A stretch of DNA of 64,000 nt, taken from the NCBI GenBank assembly GCA_037783415.1, contig JAZGTN010000063.1:62001-126000 (forward strand), in the 5' to 3' direction. Numbering within the stretch: position 1 is the stretch's first letter; every line of letters begins with the position of its first letter. Made by a program: the position numbers and the translations under genes. A model generated the notes under the pieces. The model was not told the DNA's origin and searched no databases. It saw nothing but the letters and a program-made list of their open reading frames with translations. This document shows, one piece after another, positions 35,768 through 47,774 of this stretch. This DNA comes from Leptasterias polaris. Its lineage: Eukaryota > Echinodermata > Asteroidea > Forcipulatida > Asteriidae.

Positions 35768-37435
35768 CAGGGATGAAATGATACAAGGACAACATACTAT
35801 TTTACAAGTCTAAATATTAAGGTGTACTAACCGCCCCATTTAAAATTAACTCGACTAGCACGACACGCGCTACATGCGCGGGTCTCCCACAAGTCTCTAT
35901 AAATGACACTGATAATATTAATTTATTTGAAAAAATGTTGAACAAACAGTACATCTCTTCTGTATATCTAATTTGTTGCAGTACACAATGGTTTTAGAAA
36001 TAGAATATGTAAATCGTTTTAAAATCTTTTTAAAGATATAAAACCCCAAAAACACCTTGTGCTATGGACGAACACAAAGCTGTTTCTCTGAATGTAGATT
36101 AATTGCACATTTGAGGAGTTTAAGATTGTTGGAAGATAAGATTAATTATTTGGAGATAACTTAATTGTAAGGCTTTATGAAACACCCATGGGGACGTAAT
36201 GATGACCAAAGTTGCTTCTCTGATGTAGATAAGTAAACTTCTACATTGTGGTACACCATATAACACTATATCACAATAAGTACATTAATTAATTCAAAAA
36301 TTTCAAACTTGTCCCTACAGGGTGCTTCAATACATGAGGACACCATCATTCATAATTTTTTATATTTTTTATATGCTTGGATGGCACTGATGATTTCATA
36401 CAAGTGTAAGAAAAAAACTAGAATTGTAGTGCTTGTATAATTACAAACACTACATGTAGGTGTTCAGGTTTTGTTAATCGCAGGTTAATATTTAAAGATA
36501 AAGCCAATAAAGTACAAAATGTATATAAACATCAGCATAAAACCATTAAATACAGGTTTTTGCAAAAGACTTTATTTGAACTTCAGGTTTGGATAGGAAG
36601 TGAGGTCAAATCAGGTCACAAATTTTTGATAAAGCATATTATTGTGAAAACAGATGACGTCATCATAACATCATTGCTACTTTGTGATAATGGAAATTTA
36701 AGTATGTGTTGTTTTAAAACTGTTTTGAACTTTCAAATGGTTTTCAGCAAAATAGTTTATTTTTAAAACTTCTTTTGAGGATGATGACAACTTTACTGTC
36801 ATGATTGGAAGGCCTCATGGTCAAACGTTATTTGAAATGAAGAGACCATGTCAAAAGTCAAGTTCATAATTATTGTCTGAAGACCTCATAACAAGGCCTA
36901 GAAATGTTTTTGCATTTCAACTTCCAGTTCGAAGGCAACTTGAATGCCCTTCCATAAGTTGTACAATTTTGGTGAAAATTGATGATGAAATTTGGTTCAA
37001 GAAATTTTGATACTGAAAAATTAAGACAGTTTTAAAAGTGCCATCATGCAAATTCCATTCCATAATGACTGCAGAGCTGAAAGTTTGAAGGTTATTAGGC
37101 CTCAAATTTCAGGGCGGCCACGCTTGTTACTGACCGTGGTGCCCCTCCAAAAATCACCTTCTTCAAAGCCATAATTGCCTTGCCCTTAATCCCCGTTGGC
37201 CGTCAAGCCCTTTTTAATAGAAGTTAAATACATTTTCAGTGTTGTCCAGAAGCACCAGCTGCCGCGATTTTACGAAACTTTTTTTACCCAATTGTCAATG
37301 ATTACGAAAAAACTAACTTTTCTACACAAACGAAGCCGACAGTTGGAGAACCTTTCCTTTATTTAATGTTAGCCCCAGACACTATCCAGGTCTCACCTGG
37401 GAGAATGATTGACACTCCTATTGAGACCCAATTAC
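35768..37435. other. Intron sequence without recognised gene
   Basis: Contains scattered degraded pieces of the hairpin repeat family (near 36060 and 36200) and a GC-richer segment at 37100-37215 that I do not recognise. No coding exon is supported. Confidence 0.4.
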
Positions 37436-37439
37436 TCTT

Positions 37440-38110
37440 ATCTTAATCCTCTACAGTTTCTTATACAATTTTTAACCTGCCGCTAGAGGGCGCTTTTAGA
37501 TGTTATGACGTCACCGGTCCAATTTTTGTAAACTATAGACCCTTGCTGGATTATAACATCGTTAAAAACAACTTGCCACTTTTAAATTACAAGGCACTTC
37601 CAGTTTCGACCGGAAGTAGAGGTCATGTCAGGTCACGCACACAATGAAAAATTATGACCTACAATATAATCCATATAATCCTCTATATAATCCCGCAAAG
37701 AGCAACCGACAGTCTTTTCGTCTTGTTTTGATATGGATTTTCAAATATTAAAATTGATTTTTTTTTTTAAACCTTGTAATTTGACACCTGATGAAGTCAT
37801 CATGATGTCACAAATACTTGATGGAGATTTTATGAAGGTCCTAACATGGTGTAAATTTGAAGTTTTGAGTACGAGTACATGTAGTTCTTTAGATATAAAT
37901 TCTAGAAATTATGAAATTTTAAACTTCCGTGTTGAACCGGAAGTCAAGGTCAAGTGGGGTCACTCTCTGTGTAGCGTTTGTTGGGTTTTTCAAGACCTGT
38001 CCGATGATATATAGATTGTAATAATTCCATTCAGCAGTTAATGAGTTATGATTTTTTGAAATATTAATCTTTGATTTTCAGTAATTCGACACCTGATGAC
38101 AACATTACGA
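37440..38110 (+). repeat. CRE/AGGTCA-bearing interspersed repeat
   Basis: Shares CTAGAGGGCGC, ATGACGTCA, AACATCGTTAAAA, CACTTCCNGTTTCGACCGGA and GATTTTCAAATATT, in the same order, with 56515-56800. The reverse complement of part of it is found in each 2.2-kb unit. Confidence 0.7.
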
Positions 38111-38254
38111 CGTCACACTTTTAGGTACATCTGCAAGTTATTGTCTACCTACATGCAAAGTTTCAAGTTGATGCAAGTTTAGCAACTGTGCATTTGCTTG
38201 CGGACAAACGACTCTGAGAAGAAGAATAACAACTTAAAAAAAAAAACCCAAAAC

Positions 38255-38425
38255 AAACAAAAAAACAATAGGTGTTTGGTTATTGCCCGAACACCTAATA
38301 AAAAATAAAAATAAAAAAAACGAACAATAACAAAGAGTTGTTCGGGCTTATCGCCCGAACACCCAATAATAAAAAAACATACAAAAACAAGAGGTGTTTC
38401 GGGCAGATTGCCTGAACACCTTAAA
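38255..38425 (-). repeat. Cluster of three GTGTTCGGGC hairpins
   Basis: Three inverted repeats of about 28-31 bp, each followed on the minus strand by TTGTTNTTG and a T-run. They have the same design as the eleven hairpins at 56802-57362 but the opposite orientation. Confidence 0.75.
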
Positions 38426-38429
38426 AGTA

Positions 38430-39340
38430 TTTTACATGTCGACGGGTCAGTGCAATAAGGTAGTATCTCAGATTTCTGTTAAAATTGAGTTAGAATATAT
38501 ATACAAAAAGTTCTTTAGTTTTGTCTGATTAAACTGTAAAAGTTTCAACTTTGTCCAAAAAGTAGTTAAACAAATACAGGTCATTAACAATAAATGACAT
38601 CAGAGTAAGTACTCACCACTACATTCTTATCGATTAGCTTCTCCAATGCTTACTCTGGCTCCAAAAAGGGGCAAAAAACAAACCACCATACACCTTCTCA
38701 TGTGATTCATGTGGGACAGCAGAAATTTCAAAGGTTAATGTTTACCAGGTAAGTTTTTTTATCAGGCGTCTATTATTTTAGTGACTACCTAATACTGTTC
38801 TTAGAGAACATTTCTCAAAAACTTTTTAAAAATTATGTTAAATTCTGACAACACTGCCATTCTCTTTGTTACATGAATGTGAATGTGATGTCACTTTAAA
38901 AAAAGCCCGAGAACACCATGCTCCATGCAAAAGCTTCTGAATGATCACATCAAACAAATGCCACAGGTTTATAATAATTTCAGAAGAGACTCTTAAAAAG
39001 AGTATTGTTTGTATTTACAGGGAACAGCACTCCAGGAAAATAATCTTATCCAGTAATTTGTATGCTTTGGTCTACATGTATATGCAAGTGTCCTTTCTGT
39101 GAGTTACCACCATTTACATTTATATCTGAAAAAGGTGGTTTTGGGCAGAATACATGCTGAAGATGAACTGTTAATAAGCCAGCACTTGGTTCCAAGTTTT
39201 TTTGGCAGATTCCCAATAGTGTACTTAACCACAACAAGTCCACCATTCCTCCTCTTTTTCAGGACGCGAAGTTCTTACTTCTCCCCAAGATAAGGTGCAC
39301 ATTTATGCTGACAACTTTGTTTCCCAATGATGAGGGGCAT
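38430..39340. other. Intron sequence without recognised gene
   Basis: AT-rich. No feature is supported. Confidence 0.4.
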
Positions 39341-39344
39341 CCAC

Positions 39345-40370
39345 TTCCTGCCTTTCCATTCTGAACAGCCACTGTAGTGTCCCATTCTCTGATCACTCCA
39401 AAAAAGATTGCCCGGATTAATCATTCGTAATTAGATGCCACCAAAGCTAATGGCCCTGATGGAATCCTTGCAATTGTTTTGAAAATGTGTTTCCATGAAC
39501 TTTCACCAATGATTCTTGCCAGCTATTCAATATGTGCTTGGCAGTCTCAGACTTCCTTCATCATGGAAAGTAGTACCTGTTGTCCTTGTCTTTAAGGGTG
39601 CTGATGACATCCTGAATCTATTAATTATTGTCATATTAGTCTGCTTCCCATAATAAGTAAGACCTTTGCATGCTTTGTTAATCAACAGCTCCTTGGAAAC
39701 CTTGAGGAAAACTGGCTGCCAGTTTGGGTTTCACCAATCCCGCTCAACCAGTGATCCTCTTTCCCTAATTACCGATCATTGTTGTAGGACCTAAGATAAC
39801 AGGGGCAAGGCTCGTGTTGTAGCATTGGACATCTCCAAGGCCTTCGACAAAGTATGGCATACTGGCCTGCTCCACAAGCTTCAGTCATGTGCGTCAGGCA
39901 GAATGTTGTCTATAATCTCTGCATTTCTTTCAAGTTGAAGGTTGTCCTTGGTCAATATTTTCCTCCCGATTCTATTAATTCTGGTGTTCCATGCTTGGTC
40001 CTACTCTCTTTCTTGTTTACTTGCCCAATGAAGTTGTCTCAGCTTACCTTAAATGCTGATGATTCAATCCTCACTTGTGTTCCCCTAACTCTTCCAACAC
40101 TTCTCGAGGTTGGTGTTACTAAATAATGATTTAGAGAGCATGCTTAAATTGAGAACAATTGGCTAGTAGCCTTTAATGCAAAAAAAGCCTTAAACTACTG
40201 TCTCTGTCTCGCTCTAGAGATGATATATTTTTATCCATTCATTATGGGTCCATCAACTTTGATTGAGGTATCAGACTTTCGCCTTCTTGGACTTGACATC
40301 TTCATTAATGCCAGTTGGGAGAAATATTCTCAGGCATTGCAAAGAGTGCTTCCATGCAAGTTGGTTGTGT
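39345..40370 (+). pseudogene. Jockey-like LINE reverse transcriptase (heavily decayed)
   Basis: Pieces in several frames, in correct order: LDATKANGPDGILAIVLK (39433), a PISLLP-type block (39620-39670), FGFHQSRSTSDLLSLIT-like text (39725-39770), VALDISKAFDKVWH (39819), INSGVP (39977), NADDSILTC in place of YADD (40050) and SDFRLLGLDIFINASWEKYS (40272). The style matches Jockey-type ORF2 proteins. Stops and frameshifts are frequent. The end adjoins another LINE remnant on the opposite strand. Confidence 0.8.
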
Positions 40371-41360
40371 GATGAATGCACAAGGAGAGGCTCTGTGGAA
40401 TTCTTTGTTAAAGTATTTTCAAAGTCTCCCAATTTTATAGATCCCAAAAGATGCACAACAGCAAACGTTACCTGTGTTGGTCCAACTATAGGAAGATATT
40501 GAGAATAACCCCAAGATTGTGGGCTGACTCGGAGACAGTGACATGATCCCCATCATGCTCATATTACCTGTACAGTCTCGACTTGCGAAACTGGAGTTTG
40601 TTGTTTGTAGCCCAAGATTGCAAATCACTGATACACCACGCCTGCAAATAATTTGTGGCTTCAGAATGATATAGAGTTGTGTATCATTAGCGTACAAAAC
40701 ATGTTGTACATCCAATGAGCACTGATGACCTTGCTCAGAGGACCAGTATAGAGGATGAACTTGAGAGGTCCCATAACAGACCCCTGAGGTACATGTACAC
40801 CACATTTAAGGTAATGGGTCTCGAACAGAGAGAATCTGCCATTGATGAAAACTTGTTGGTCATGATTCTCCAGATTCAACTCTAGCCAATCCAATGTGGT
40901 GCCACAATGCCATAGCAATTCGTGAAGCCTTGTAGAAGTGTGGTATGCTTGAAGGTGTGAAAAGCTGTAGAAAAGTCCAACAAGATGAGAACAGCTTCAT
41001 GCAAGACCCTTATTGTCAATGACTAGAAGAATGTCATTTTTGACCTCTGCTCCATGATGTCATGCGTTTACCAAGGGCTATGCACATGAACGGGTAGCAG
41101 TCACTTCTGTATCAGGGCATATCTATCAAGTAGTTGTCTAAGGGTAGATGCATACAAATGTAGTCGCCACCTGAGCAGAAAGATCAGCATCTGGTTTTAT
41201 TGCCTTCAGATGATTCATGTCGCTGATAAACTCAGTTAGAACTATTTTGTTAAATTTATAGTATGTAGTTACCTTCCAGGAATGCTTTGGTTTACTTAGC
41301 TTCAGTTCACAAACCACACTAGAGTGGTCAGATATACAAAGGTAGTTACAATCTATAAAG
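40371..41360 (-). pseudogene. CR1-like LINE ORF2 fragment (decayed)
   Basis: Reading on the minus strand from 41350: CISDHSSVVCELKLSKPKH, the C-terminal box of the apurinic-type endonuclease. A linker follows, then AVLILLDFSTAFHTFKHTTL (reverse transcriptase block A, about 40990), CGVHVPQGSVMGPLKFILYT (40800), YANDTQLYI (catalytic YADD with one change, 40690) and CASFGIYKIGRL (40430). Motif style is CR1/Rex-like and differs from the neighbouring plus-strand LINE. Multiple stops, so dead. Confidence 0.8.
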
Positions 41361-42075
41361 CTTCCTTGTAGAAATGTACACTGTTCAAAACATCAAGACT
41401 ATTTTCTCATGTGTGTTTCTTCTCAGAACCACCACTTTTCTTAAGAGAGACACCCTGATGGTTGTCACAAACTTGTTCTTATTGTATTTACAGTATGCAA
41501 AGCTGCAAATTTTACTAAAGCCTCTCTTTTTTATGTTTAGTGGGACAGCATAGCTTTATCCCTGCATTACAGGTGGATCTCCAGGCTACATGGTCGAGTA
41601 CATGTAAACCACAGGAACTACAATGGAGCTCACAGACGGCCCATAGTGGTCACCCTCTGTTGATTCCCGGAAACAGTCAGAGTTAAAAATGTAACAGATA
41701 CACCAAGAAAATTCCACAACATAGCAGAAGATTATTCACCAATACTGAGTCAAGCAGGCTCCCGTTTTACAATATTTACTAACTTTCAATATGACTATGG
41801 ATAAAGTATATTTAAAACAAGTTTTTGAGGTAAAAATACATACCTCTACTTCTGCTATTATTAAGTGAAATAGGATCTAGACACAAGAATGTCAGTGGAC
41901 ATACATGTAATACCATTTAAGGTAAAGATTGAAAATATATAAGGTACTTTTGACAGACATACGTCAATTTTGAAAGTAACTTAAATTAACAAAGCACTCA
42001 ACATTTCTGTGTTTTTTTCATCAGCAAAAAGTCATGGATTACTGATTTTTGTCCCTAAAGTGGCCACATAAAAAC
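41361..42075. other. Intron sequence without recognised gene
   Basis: No supported feature. Confidence 0.4.
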
Positions 42076-42079
42076 GTTA

Positions 42080-42627
42080 ATCATTATGGAACGCCAAAGA
42101 CGCAAATAATCCGATCAACACATCGATTGGACTTTTCCATCCAAAAAGAGCGGTTGAAAAAGAGCGATTCAAAAAGAGCGATCGGTTGAAAGCACCGATC
42201 GGTCGGTTGAAAGCACCGATCGGTCGGTTGAAAGCACCGATCGGTCGGTTGAAAGCACCGATCGGTCGGTTGAAAGCACCGATCGGTCGGTTGAAAGCAC
42301 CGATCGGTCGGTTGAAAGCACCGATCGGTCGGTTGAAAGCACCGACCGGTCGGTTGAAAGCACCGACCGGTCGGTTGAAAGCACCGATCGTTTGAAAAGT
42401 GTGACAGACCGATGTGCCTACATCGATGCGTATACGCCTCACACCCAGCGGACTGCCGTGCACGTAGACCGCGTATACCGTGTGTGTAGACTGACATTCC
42501 CTTTCCTCTCCGAAGGACACAGTTCAGCCAATCATTGGTAAGATGCATATTCATGAATAAGATATTTTATTTGCCAACGTTGTACCATGGAGCAATAAAG
42601 CAGCACGGATGGAGTCCTGCCAAATTT
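42080..42627 (+). mobile_element. Element with internal 21-bp minisatellite, copy 1
   Basis: It begins TATGGAACGCCAAAGACGCA and is followed by the minisatellite, then a conserved body (GCGTATACGCCTCACAC, CCAATCATTGGTAAGATGCA) up to about TGGAGTCCTGCCAAATTT. The whole structure recurs inverted at 45890-46330. The shared boundaries define the element. No transposase. Its class is not clear. Confidence 0.7.
42183..42385. repeat. 21-bp minisatellite, 10 copies
   Basis: GAAAGCAC recurs at exactly 21-bp steps from 42188 to 42377. Units contain CCGATCGGTCGGTTGAAAGC, and two have CCGACCGG instead. Because 21 is a multiple of three, several frames stay open as heptapeptide repeats. Confidence 0.95.
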
Positions 42628-42629
42628 TA

Positions 42630-43845
42630 CAACCAAAGATTTTGAGAAGTATAAGAATGCATTTTTTTCATAGGGGAGTTGTAACTTGATAGGGATGATT
42701 TACAGTTTTGATTACATATGATTTTTTTAAATGCTCGCTGACATTTCCGCTGAGAGCCTGATTGATTTTTTCTTCTTTCAGAAATGAGATTATTTGGGGG
42801 TACCTCAATACTGCATGTTTCATCAACCATAACATGAACAACAATGGACTAATTAAATTTGGCAGTAAATACCATTGGTGGTCCTATCACTATCAGCTTT
42901 TAAGTATACGCTGCTGATGACAGTCCATATCAAGTACAACCATGACGCAACTAAATGTGACTGTCTCACACACTTATCAAAAAAGGAATTAGGTTGAGAA
43001 AGTGTTTAGAGGGGGTGGGATGCCACTTTTGGTTGCTTATTTCGTCCATGCCCCGATTTAGTCTTCATTTCTGTCAATATTGCTGTCAATATTAACCTCA
43101 ACTTGTTGTGGCAAAGAGTGTCGTGATAAGTATCGGAAATATTGGCGTCATTATTCATAACTTGGTGCACTAGTGGTTAATTTTGTGAGCCACGAATATT
43201 TTACTCAATATTTATGATCGGTGTCCCCTTTTGAATAAACAATGAACGATCTGAGTTATAATCAGATTAATTTGAATAGACACTAATAATACGTACGCGA
43301 AACGTTCATGCCTTAAGTGCATGTGGATCGAGCAGTAGGTAAAAATATATAATTTTGTGAAAAAGTCCCACATGGTGGAAAAGACATAGTCATTTCAAAA
43401 AATGAATGAACAGTTATGTGATTGAAACAGGTGTAGAAAGACCATTGCTCTATGGAAAGACCCAGTGTTGATTTTAGGGTGGATAAAGTACATGTACATG
43501 CACTGTTTATATTTTATCTGTAGTACACTGGTAGTTAATTTCAAGTTATACATGTAGGAATCCCTTGTAAAATGAACCCTCTTTTTTTAATCCTTGGTAG
43601 TTTGGTTAGTCACCCATAATAGTTGACTTCAGATATCAGCCTGGCATCAAAGGGAACACTGCACGCAAAACGTGTTCTCCCATCACTTTTTTCTTCGATT
43701 TTATGTACCGGTTCTTCATATTCTAACTTTTTTCTGGACTCGGTTTTAAAGCTATTTTTATATATCGTCTTTAGCTTGGGTTCCTGATGTATCGGCTGTC
43801 ATGCAAAAATTTACCTCCTGCCATTAAATATATTTTTTCTTTAAA
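42630..43845. other. Intron sequence without recognised gene
   Basis: No supported feature. Confidence 0.4.
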
Positions 43846-43849
43846 TTCA

Positions 43850-44060
43850 GATTTTCATTCCCATATACCCGCCAAGCTTCTAATTTTCACATTCTTTCAC
43901 TCGTACTTCCCTTGCTCATAAAACTATTATACATGAGGGACCCATGCTGTGGAACATGCTTAATGAACAACTTAGAGTCTCAAAAAAGTTGTTTATTTAA
44001 TCGTGTCTTTAAATCTGACACATTGGAGTTTTATTGAGGATGAGTGTACAGATATGCATG
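43850..44060 (+). pseudogene. LINE ORF2 C-terminal fragment
   Basis: Near 43895-43985 a frame reads RTSLAHKTIIHEGPMLWNML and NEQLRVSKK, resembling the GP-LWN-LP signature at the end of many CR1/Jockey-type ORF2 proteins. Short and broken. Confidence 0.45.
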
Positions 44061-44734
44061 CACATGTACTTTGATCTATTAGCTGGAGTTACAGTGCTGA
44101 CCGGGAATGGGTGGTCCCCTCTGGGCCGGGGATCCTTGCCCGCATTGCCCATTTCCAAGCTTTATTCCCTCGGTGGGACCCCCTGTCCTTTCTCTATGGT
44201 GTGATCACTCAGTTTCGGTTGGTACTTTAGTAGCAGACCTGCAAGGCCGTTGTGTTAGTTTTAGTCCACTGTTTTGTTTCGTCCTTCATCTGTTTGTTTA
44301 AAAGTGTTTACTAATGAGCTCTTTGGGGAACCTTGAGAATAATCCTCCCAATTCAGAAAAAGTTTTCCTGGCAAACTTCGAGGAACGAGCCTCAAATAAA
44401 GCACCGTTGTTACAAAAATTGTTGAACATAACTGTAACCCGAGTATCACTTAAGAAAACTCAATTTATCGAATAGGGTAAAGACAAGAGGAAATGCAGGA
44501 AGTGGGACAGCGGCTCAAGTTGTAGGTTTCTTCAATAATTTTTTAATCTGTTAATTACTTTATTGATTATAAATCAATGACTAAAAGCAAAAGCAGTGAT
44601 TGAATTACAGGTATAAACCGAACAAAAACCAACACCAATGTATTATTGAGCCATAGGTAAAGGACCAGTTTCTCAAGGTTCCTCAAAGAACTCATTAGGG
44701 TCCGCAGGAAGAAACATTTGAACTTAATGGTTTT

Positions 44735-44890
44735 AAATGTATAACAGGGCTGGCTCCTTCTTATCTAAACGTTTTGAATAACGTTTCTGATAACCGGAAA
44801 TGTTGGACTTCCATTTCCCAGGACAGAGGCAGGCAGAAAAACGTTCACATTTAAGAGGAGCTTGGCATGGAATGCTTTTCCTTAAAGATG
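44735..44890 (+). pseudogene. LINE ORF2 C-terminal fragment
   Basis: KCITGLAPSYLNVLNNVSDN at 44740-44800 matches the K-x-G-x-AP-x-YL signature near the C-terminus of CR1-like LINEs. No longer frame. Confidence 0.45.
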
Positions 44891-45344
44891 TGTACAACAT
44901 TATTAAAATTTAAAATATAAATGTGTACAGATTTACACATACCTTACATGTACATGGTATAAAAACGGTAATGGTGGAAAACTTGAAATAGTTTTGCTTG
45001 AAATGCCATAGTTTTTAGGAAATTAGTAAAACAATAGTCTCTACTAAAATCCGATGTTTGAAATAAAGTATAAACATTAATGTGTTTTTCACTGTTTTCT
45101 CATATGCATAACTCTGAAGACCGATCTAGTTTAAACTTTCATAGGTTTGTTTGGTCACATCAAGTGCCATGGGTCTAAGACAATTATCAATGTTGTATTC
45201 ACCCTTTAAAAGTCTGCCTACTGAAAGCATCAGTCGTTTAAACTTTTAAATAACCAGATTAGTATTTCCTAGATTTGGTGTCTTAAAAAAAAATACTATG
45301 CATTTTTAAAACAACTTTGTAAAAAGTTTGCATTCTTTTTTAAT

Positions 45345-45470
45345 GTTTGATTGTTATTGTATATCTCTGTACAAGCTGGGCCCCATGGGAGACCAGTGAT
45401 TACCACTGAATGGGCAACCCATGCAGTTGAACTAATAAGTAAATAAATAAATAAATAAATAAATAAATCC
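45345..45470 (+). mobile_element. LINE 3' tail with (AAAT)n
   Basis: CTGGGCCCCATGGGAGACCA is followed by a short segment and then AATAAATAAATA repeats (45438-45468). GGCCCC...ACTGAATGGG followed by a tetranucleotide tail is a common 3' end of CR1/Jockey-type LINEs. Confidence 0.55.
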
Positions 45471-45889
45471 AAAGTACCCCCACCCCCCAAAGCGGCGGGA
45501 GTCAAGTCATGAAGAATAACCAATGGGCCACAGTTATTTCAGTCAAGTGGGTAAACTATAGTGCCCAAAACTGATCATCTGTTAATCTATAAGCATTGTT
45601 TACACATAACACACTGTAATTTGTACCATAACCAATATACATCTGGTGATAGTTGAACTGAAATGACAGATCAATGACACCGAAATACAAGTGGTGTCTA
45701 ATTTCTTTAATATTTATACAGTTATTAATAATGTGTTAAGACAGATTAGGTGCAATCAATAGAACTGTTACTCCTCCCTGATATAAACAGCGTTCTTTTA
45801 AATAAAATTTACCAGTAGGACTACCTTCAGTGTGCTGTTTACCCAAGTCCATTTTGGTTCTTATTAGCAGTTGCTTTAAGGTTGACCAT

Positions 45890-46330
45890 ACAAATTTGAC
45901 AGGACTCCATACGTGCTGCTTCGTGTACAACAGTGGCAAATGAAATATGTTTGTCATGAATATGCATCTTACCAATGATTGGCTGAACTGTGTCCTTCGG
46001 AGAGGAAAATGAATGTCGGTCTACACACACGGTATACGCGGTCTACGTGCACGGCGGTCCGCTGTGTGTGAGGCGTATACGCATCGATGTAGGCACATCG
46101 GTCTATCGGTGCTTTCAACCGACCGATCGGTGCTTTCAACCGACTGATCGGTGCTTTCAACCGACTGATCGGTGCTTTCAACCGATCGCTCTTTTTCAAC
46201 TGCTCTTTTTCATCGATCGTTCGGTTGAAAGCACCGATCGATCGATGGAAAAGACCGATCGATCGATGCAAAGGTCCGATCGATGTCTTGATCGGATTAT
46301 TTGCGTCTTTGGCGTTCCATAAATCATAAC
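45890..46330 (-). mobile_element. Element with internal 21-bp minisatellite, copy 2
   Basis: Inverted relative to 42080-42627, with the same termini and body. It has only four full 21-bp units (46115-46185) plus a rearranged GATCGATCGATGG segment. Nucleotide differences between the two copies in the open frame are mostly amino-acid changing, so no protein is conserved. Confidence 0.7.
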
Positions 46331-46569
46331 AAAGTTACCTTGATAATACAGTAACTGAGTACACACATAACATACCAAACACCAACCAACATTTATGCTT
46401 TGGAGAGAATGAATTGCTCACCGAGTATAAAGCCTTTGGTAATTTAGAATGAAAACAGGAATTATGCAGCATGCATGCTTGTTTGAATGTCCCTGCAAAC
46501 AATGTCCAGTTTAATAACTTCCAAAGTGCATCAGTTAAAGCATGTCCCAAACATTTCCTATTTACTTAC

Positions 46570-46667
46570 CTGTACCTGTGTTGGTTTATTGACATCAAGG
46601 TAAGTTGCATCATTACTGACTTGTAATTTGGAGCAAGAAGTATTTGGATGTTCAAGTGGAGAATCAT
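46570..46667 (-). CDS. PLAG1: PLAG upstream coding exon
   Basis: On the minus strand a strong acceptor (TTTTCTCATTGCAG) precedes 46667 and a strong donor (CAG|GTAAGTAAA) follows 46570. The 98-bp exon contributes two bases of a split codon and then 32 codons (DSPLEHPNTSC, then SNDATYLDVNKPTQVQ). It ends in phase 0, exactly the phase needed by the zinc-finger exon at 16845, whose first codons are DKNNNK. Of the other two frames, one has stops near the exon start and one is open but would not join in phase. The exon codes for a Ser/Asn/Thr-rich, probably disordered, N-terminal segment. The next upstream exon must end in phase 1 and was not found. Its link to PLAG rests on strand, splice sites and phase. 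Confidence 0.65.
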
Positions 46668-47386
46668 CTGCAATGAGAAAAACAAAAGAAAGCTTAAAAT
46701 GCATTTCACTTTTTGATGAACTGATGCACTCTTTGTTACTAATTCAATTTCAATACCAACAGATACAGCTCACTGAATAATCAAGCTCATACCAGCACCA
46801 ATCATCCAGAGAAATATTTCTACCTTAAATACTGTCAAAATAAAGAAAGTAGCAATTGAAGACATACAAAACTGCTGCAACTGATTTCAACTGCCATAAA
46901 AAACCCTATTTTCTCTGAAATTATAATGACAATTTAAAAGGTTGTTTGTATGTTTGTTTATGGCTGCTTACTATGGATAACACCAGAACTAAAATGACTA
47001 TCAATAAAAAACAAAGCTTTTCAATACTGCCAGATACAAAGGACAATTAAGGAACTAAATCGTGTACAAGTGTGTTTGCAAAATAAACTCAATTACAAAT
47101 CTTTTGGGCAAAATATTAACAATTTGTTTTTATCTTTTAACACATAACATTCGTTGAAGTCCTTTGTTAGAAGCTGTACTCAGGCTCCAGCTCCTCCCTC
47201 GTCCATGCATAACATTTCAAAACTCGCTGAAACCCATTTAATAGTAGCTTCTACTTTCGTATATTTTTCATCAATATTGATTATTTTTCATCCTTTAGTA
47301 AACTGTCAGGTTACAGTATAAAATTATACAATTGTTGCATGCTGTGCTGTGGTCAATGGTGTTTTGTACACAATATTACAAATCCT
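46668..47386. other. Upstream intron sequence
   Basis: No recognised feature. Confidence 0.4.
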
Positions 47387-47772
47387 TTATATACAGGCTG
47401 GGAGAGAATTTTTTTCGACACGACACAAGTACTCAAGACTGGTGGAAGCTACGACTTCTGTGATTGTTTTCAACTCGCTGAAGGAGCATTTTGAAAGTTC
47501 ATCTTGACCGAGTGCAGTTGCTGAATTTAAATCCGGAAAGAACATTTTCAAAACAAATCTACAATTCGGTATTTTGGGGTCTTCTTTCCCATATTTTGTG
47601 ACGGGTGTCAGATTGTGTACCCATTGTTGCTTCGTCTTTTTCTGGACGTTTGTCGGAGTGAGATCACCCCGTGATAGCTCATAGTCACATCGGCAGAGAA
47701 CTGTTTTCGCCTCTGGAGTTGACCGTTTGCCAGTGTATTTGATCCTACAATCCCGGCCATATCTCGTTAGCC
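47387..47772 (-). CDS. Unrecognised ORF of about 125 codons
   Basis: A frame on the minus strand runs from a G-run at 47772 to a TAA at 47387. Its composition is protein-like, with cysteines near the start (GRDCRIKY, TVLCRCDYELS) and a mixed charged or hydrophobic tail (FPDLNSATALGQDELSKCSF). There is no ATG; only a GTG in the G-run. The upstream side is immediately cut by the solo 2.2-kb repeat copy, so this may be the 3' part of a broken gene or exon. I do not recognise the family. Confidence 0.35.
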
Positions 47773-47774
47773 CC

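Larger units (their letters stand above)
16846..46569 (-). other. Inferred 29.7-kb PLAG intron
   Basis: It is bounded on the minus strand by a donor CAG|GTAAGTAA at 46569 and an acceptor TTATTAG| at 16846. Both flanking exons are phase 0 at this junction. It contains satellites, a Ty3/Gypsy element, LINE fragments and hairpin clusters. The stretch 16846-17590 shows nothing recognisable. Confidence 0.65.

Noticed and set aside
42186..42390. CRISPR-like array (regular 21-bp repeats)
   Set aside because: There are no unique spacers, the units are contiguous, and the genome is eukaryotic.
42077..42554. 150-codon ORFs with heptapeptide repeats, echoed at 45990-46322
   Set aside because: A 21-bp repeat keeps frames open automatically. 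Differences between the two element copies mostly change amino acids, so there is no purifying selection.
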